Position numbers and translations under genes: made by a program
Shown here: positions 6,362-8,791 of the stretch, piece after piece
Numbering within the stretch: the first letter of the stretch is position 1
Layout: every line of letters starts with the position of its first letter
Source of the DNA: Bacillota bacterium
GTDB taxonomy: Bacteria > Bacillota > Clostridia > Oscillospirales > Oscillospiraceae
Assembly (NCBI GenBank): GCA_029268085.1
Contig: JAJUHD010000104.1
Span: 1 to 8,791 of the forward strand
DNA length: 8,791 nt
Direction of reading: 5' to 3'
The notes under the pieces: model-generated
Told to the model about the DNA's origin: nothing
The model's input: the letters and a program-made list of their open reading frames with translations, nothing else
Database searches by the model: none

Positions 6362-8099
6362 TTCCTGAGGCCGGATTGCCTGAGGCGCTCGGCGAGGGTG
6401 ATACGGGCTGGGTTGGCGTCGGAGTTGCGGACTGGCTCGGCGAAGGCGATGCGCTCGGCGAGGCTGAAGGACTGGGAGATGGGCTCGTATGATAATAGTA
6501 TCTGCTCTTTGCCTCTTCCTTGCTGCTTATGAGGTTTCCGTCCTTGTCATATACATAACGGTAGGACACCGCTCCGTAGCCATCGGCGAGCTGCCAGGTA
6601 TTAGTTTTCATTTCAACCTTGATGCCGTCCGGATTAGAACCGTAAAGCTGAACGGTGACGACGTTCTTGGCCTTGTCCACCGATGCCGCTATTTTGACAG
6701 GATATTTGCCGTTGTTCTTGAATTTGAAGTCCGGCGACGGCCAGCTTACTGTCGCGTCAAGTCCTGCGGGCAGATAATTGACGCCGAAATAATGACAGGT
6801 CCGCTCGGTAATCTCAAGGTTCGCAACCAGCGCACAGTAATAAAGCGTGGAGGACACCTGACAGATGCCGCCGCCGACTTCCTGCACGACCTGTCCGCCA
6901 GAATAGGCTCCGGCTTCCAGATAACCGTTTGCCTTGGTGCGCTGGCCGAGAGTCTTGTTATATGAAAATTCCTCGCCCGGGTTAAGGACTATGCCGTTGA
7001 TGGAAGCGGCAGCCTTAGTGACGTTGTTGATTCGGTTGGCGGAGCTTCCCGTAAGGGAAGTCGATTTCTGCGAAAGAAGCTCGGCGAAAAGCATGGAATT
7101 GAGCTCTTCGGTCGTGATTTCGGGCTCGGTAAGAATGAGGGGGATAACGACCTTATCGCCGTTCTGAGCTTCATCCCAGAGCTTCTGGGCGGCTTCAATA
7201 TCAAAGCTCCTGCCGGTAACATGCTGAGTCGCCTGCTGGGTCTCGGGGTCGTATTCGGCGTTGACAGGCTCTTCAAAAACGGTATTATAGAGCTCCTGCA
7301 GGTCAATCTCCTCGGTGCTTGAGCTATCGACCACCTCAGCGGTATATTTGATCGGGTCGTATTTTCCGTTTACCAGAGCATCCTTGACTATGCTGTAAAG
7401 CTCGTCCGCGTTTATCTGCACGGAGCTGGCTCCTTTAATGACAGTAATACTCTCTTCGCCTATATCCAAACTGGATTTCATTAAGGCGAGACTTGCCTCT
7501 TTAACGCCTTCGTCGATCTTGCTCCTGAGGTATTCCTCATTGAGGTTTTCTCCGCTTGAAGCCGCGAGCTTCATGCCTCCAAAAAGGCATTTTATGTAGC
7601 TTACAGTGTTCGCAATGAAGGAGCCGCCGTGGCAGGCATCATAGGCATAGACTGCAGCGTCGGGCGCGGAAAGATAGCAGCCTGCTTCCTTTCCGCTTAC
7701 GGTAAGCTCGCTTCCTGCAGGAAGCGAAACGGCAAGCTCTCTGTCGTCTTCAGTTCCTACATTATTCGCAATAAGGGCGTCCGCCGCTTCGGAAGACGTC
7801 ATTCCGGCGAGGTCGACTCCTTCCATGCTGACATTTGGGAAAATAGTTTCAAGCCCGTTGGCATAGATGCCCAGACCGGCAAAGCCCGCGAAAATAACAG
7901 CCAGAATTATGGCTGCAACAATAATTGCTTTTCTGCCGCCCGCTCCATTCTGTTTTTTTTGCTTTGGAACTTTGGCATGGGCCGACTGTACAGACCTGAC
8001 CGTACGGCTCTGTACCGGCGCAGCCTTCTGGTAATTACCGGACCTTTCCTGATATCCGTTGACTTTTGATTTTCCGCTGACCAGCTTAATTTCGTCCAC
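6345..8099 (-). CDS. VanW family membrane protein with peptidoglycan-binding region
   Basis: The 584-residue protein is probably anchored in the membrane and faces the cell wall. The N-terminus (1-57) is polar and basic and likely cytoplasmic; one membrane segment follows (about 58-80, IIVAAIILAVIFAG core) with no signal-peptidase site apparent. Residues about 85-335 look like repeated putative peptidoglycan-binding domains (PG_binding_4 type), the second ending in GRSFDIEAAQKLWDEA. The VanW domain spans about 346-475, with FSYNKTLGQRT and the hallmark GGGICQVSSTLY (409-420). After a short beta-rich stretch a Ser/Pro/Thr-rich tail runs from 539 to the end. VanW proteins occur in some glycopeptide-resistance clusters and widely in Clostridia, but their biochemical role is not settled; this is not evidence of vancomycin resistance. 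The start is a GTG at 8099, the first possible start after an in-frame stop, with AGGGG unusually close (2 bases). hemW lies 40 bases upstream on the same strand. Confidence 0.9.
   Translation of the reverse strand: MDEIKLVSGKSKVNGYQERSGNYQKAAPVQSRTVRSVQSAHAKVPKQKKQNGAGGRKAIIVAAIILAVIFAGFAGLGIYANGLETIFPNVSMEGVDLAGMTSSEAADALIANNVGTEDDRELAVSLPAGSELTVSGKEAGCYLSAPDAAVYAYDACHGGSFIANTVSYIKCLFGGMKLAASSGENLNEEYLRSKIDEGVKEASLALMKSSLDIGEESITVIKGASSVQINADELYSIVKDALVNGKYDPIKYTAEVVDSSSTEEIDLQELYNTVFEEPVNAEYDPETQQATQHVTGRSFDIEAAQKLWDEAQNGDKVVIPLILTEPEITTEELNSMLFAELLSQKSTSLTGSSANRINNVTKAAASINGIVLNPGEEFSYNKTLGQRTKANGYLEAGAYSGGQVVQEVGGGICQVSSTLYYCALVANLEITERTCHYFGVNYLPAGLDATVSWPSPDFKFKNNGKYPVKIAASVDKAKNVVTVQLYGSNPDGIKVEMKTNTWQLADGYGAVSYRYVYDKDGNLISSKEEAKSRYYYHTSPSPSPSASPSASPSPSQSATPTPTQPVSPSPSASGNPASGTDIVG
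6366..6485 (-). repeat. Low-complexity Ser/Pro/Ala/Thr tail of the VanW protein
   Basis: Residues 539-578 are built of SP, SA and TP dipeptides (for example SPSPSPSASPSASPSPS). The matching DNA is an imperfect short repeat rich in ggcgagg/ctcgg units. Such tails often act as flexible wall-spanning or glycosylated linkers, but here the tail is at the very C-terminus and no LPXTG motif or further domain follows. Length variation by slippage is plausible. Confidence 0.8.
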
Positions 8100-8139
8100 T
8101 TCCCCTGAAAATATATAATCCTGCTCTATATATTATTTA

Positions 8140-8791
8140 CTATTTCTGCGGGTTTACCGCGCTTTGTTCCTCCGGCTCAGAAATTTCGGACATCGGATTT
8201 TCCTGAGTTTCGATCATCCACGGATTCGCGCTCATTTTCGCCTGCGACTGGGCTTCAAGCAGGGTGCCTATCAGTATATTCGAAAGCAGGTAGCCCGACG
8301 AGGTGAAGCTCCACCTGTCGCCCGAGCGCTTTGTCCAGCCCTTTTTTTCGTATTCGCCCAAAAGATATTCTATCTTATCAAAACCGCTTCTGTAAACGGT
8401 GCTGTATTCTTCCTTGGAAATACCGCGGACTGTTCTCATGCCGAGCATGATGTATTCCGCTGCTCTGCCGAGCTTGTCTGTTTTTTCATATTCGTCAATA
8501 ATGTCGGCGCTGCCAAACATCCCGTCGATATATTTATCGAGGTCGCGCACATAGCTGTACCGAACGCCGCCGACAAAGGAGTGTGCGCCGGGGCCGAAGC
8601 CCATATAGTCGTTAAGAGTCCAATACTTGAGGTTGTGCCTCGATTCCTTGCCGGGCAGGGAAAAATTCGAGATCTCGTATTGCGGAAAGCCGTAATGCTC
8701 AAGAATGTCCGTCATATAGAGGTACATATCCGCCTGATCGTCGTCGTCGGGGAGAAACGCGGTGCCGCGGTATTTGCATATCGGCGTGCCA
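8140..8791 (-). CDS. hemW: Radical SAM heme chaperone HemW (5' end beyond window)
   Basis: The C-terminal 216 residues are visible; the frame runs open to the right edge. HemW proteins, formerly annotated as oxygen-independent coproporphyrinogen III oxidases, bind heme and take part in its delivery. The part seen has LPDDDDQADMY, YEISNF, SRHNLKYW, GFGPGAHS and the winged-helix C-terminal region (GRAAEYIMLGMRTVRGIS through GYLLSNILIG), which fit HemW better than HemN or HemZ. The N-terminal CxxxCxxC cluster motif that would confirm a radical SAM enzyme is outside the window. After GYLLSNILIGTLLEAQ there is a tail of about 35 residues rich in Glu, Ser, Pro and Asn, longer than in most homologues I recall. 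The stop is a TAG at 8142-8140. The VanW gene follows after 40 AT-rich bases and may be co-transcribed. Confidence 0.92.
   Translation of the reverse strand, partial: GTPICKYRGTAFLPDDDDQADMYLYMTDILEHYGFPQYEISNFSLPGKESRHNLKYWTLNDYMGFGPGAHSFVGGVRYSYVRDLDKYIDGMFGSADIIDEYEKTDKLGRAAEYIMLGMRTVRGISKEEYSTVYRSGFDKIEYLLGEYEKKGWTKRSGDRWSFTSSGYLLSNILIGTLLEAQSQAKMSANPWMIETQENPMSEISEPEEQSAVNPQK

Noticed and set aside
6304..6492. Plus-strand frame of 62 codons rich in Gly and Glu opposite the VanW tail
   Set aside because: It is the complement of the Ser/Pro-rich repeat; low-complexity coding DNA readily gives such open frames. It has no ribosome binding site.
6345..8099. Vancomycin resistance gene cluster
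   Set aside because: Only a VanW-domain protein is present. There is no ligase, dehydrogenase, dipeptidase or VanRS pair in the window.
1..8791. CRISPR array, transposon, prophage or defence system
   Set aside because: No regularly spaced repeats, transposase or integrase motifs, phage genes or tRNA attachment sites were found.

Overview
The window looks like a chromosomal segment of a low-GC-type Gram-positive bacterium, most likely an uncultured member of the Clostridia (Oscillospiraceae/Ruminococcaceae-like). This rests on strong AGGAGG-type ribosome binding sites, a YtrA-type GntR regulator coupled to an ABC ATPase, a VanW/peptidoglycan-binding membrane protein, the compact clostridial form of MnmA, and a HemW of clostridial style. 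Base composition appears to be about half G+C by eye; I did not compute it. No mobile element, CRISPR array, rRNA or tRNA gene is visible.

Layout. Positions 1-1101 (minus strand) hold a two-gene unit: a GntR/YtrA-family repressor that probably starts at a TTG at 1101, and an ABC transporter ATPase translationally coupled to it by an ATGA overlap and cut by the left edge. The 263-base gap from 1102 to 1364 carries two divergent promoters: one for the regulator, with a direct repeat next to the predicted transcription start that could be its operator, and one for mnmG. Positions 1365-4258 (plus strand) hold mnmG and mnmA, 17 bases apart. A perfect 17-bp hairpin follows, in the gap between convergent genes. 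Positions 4334-8791 (minus strand) hold, in order of transcription, hemW (its start is beyond the right edge), a VanW-family membrane protein with a Ser/Pro/Thr-rich tail, and metG.

How the genes work together. MnmG (with MnmE, not in the window) and MnmA modify the same wobble uridine, U34 of certain tRNAs: MnmG at C5 and MnmA by 2-thiolation. Their probable co-transcription is functionally coherent. MetG charges tRNA-Met, so the centre of the window is about translation. HemW (heme handling) and the VanW protein (cell envelope) lie upstream of metG on the same strand, but no shared pathway is evident. The GntR-ABC pair is a self-contained, probably autoregulated transporter unit of the kind often linked to envelope stress or antibiotic response. 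Its membrane subunit should lie beyond position 1.

Most of the window is housekeeping sequence. I see no evidence of a new multi-gene system. The points most worth a second look are the mnmG-mnmA pairing with a compact MnmA, the operator-like repeat at the gntR promoter, the VanW protein, and the structured short leader of metG.
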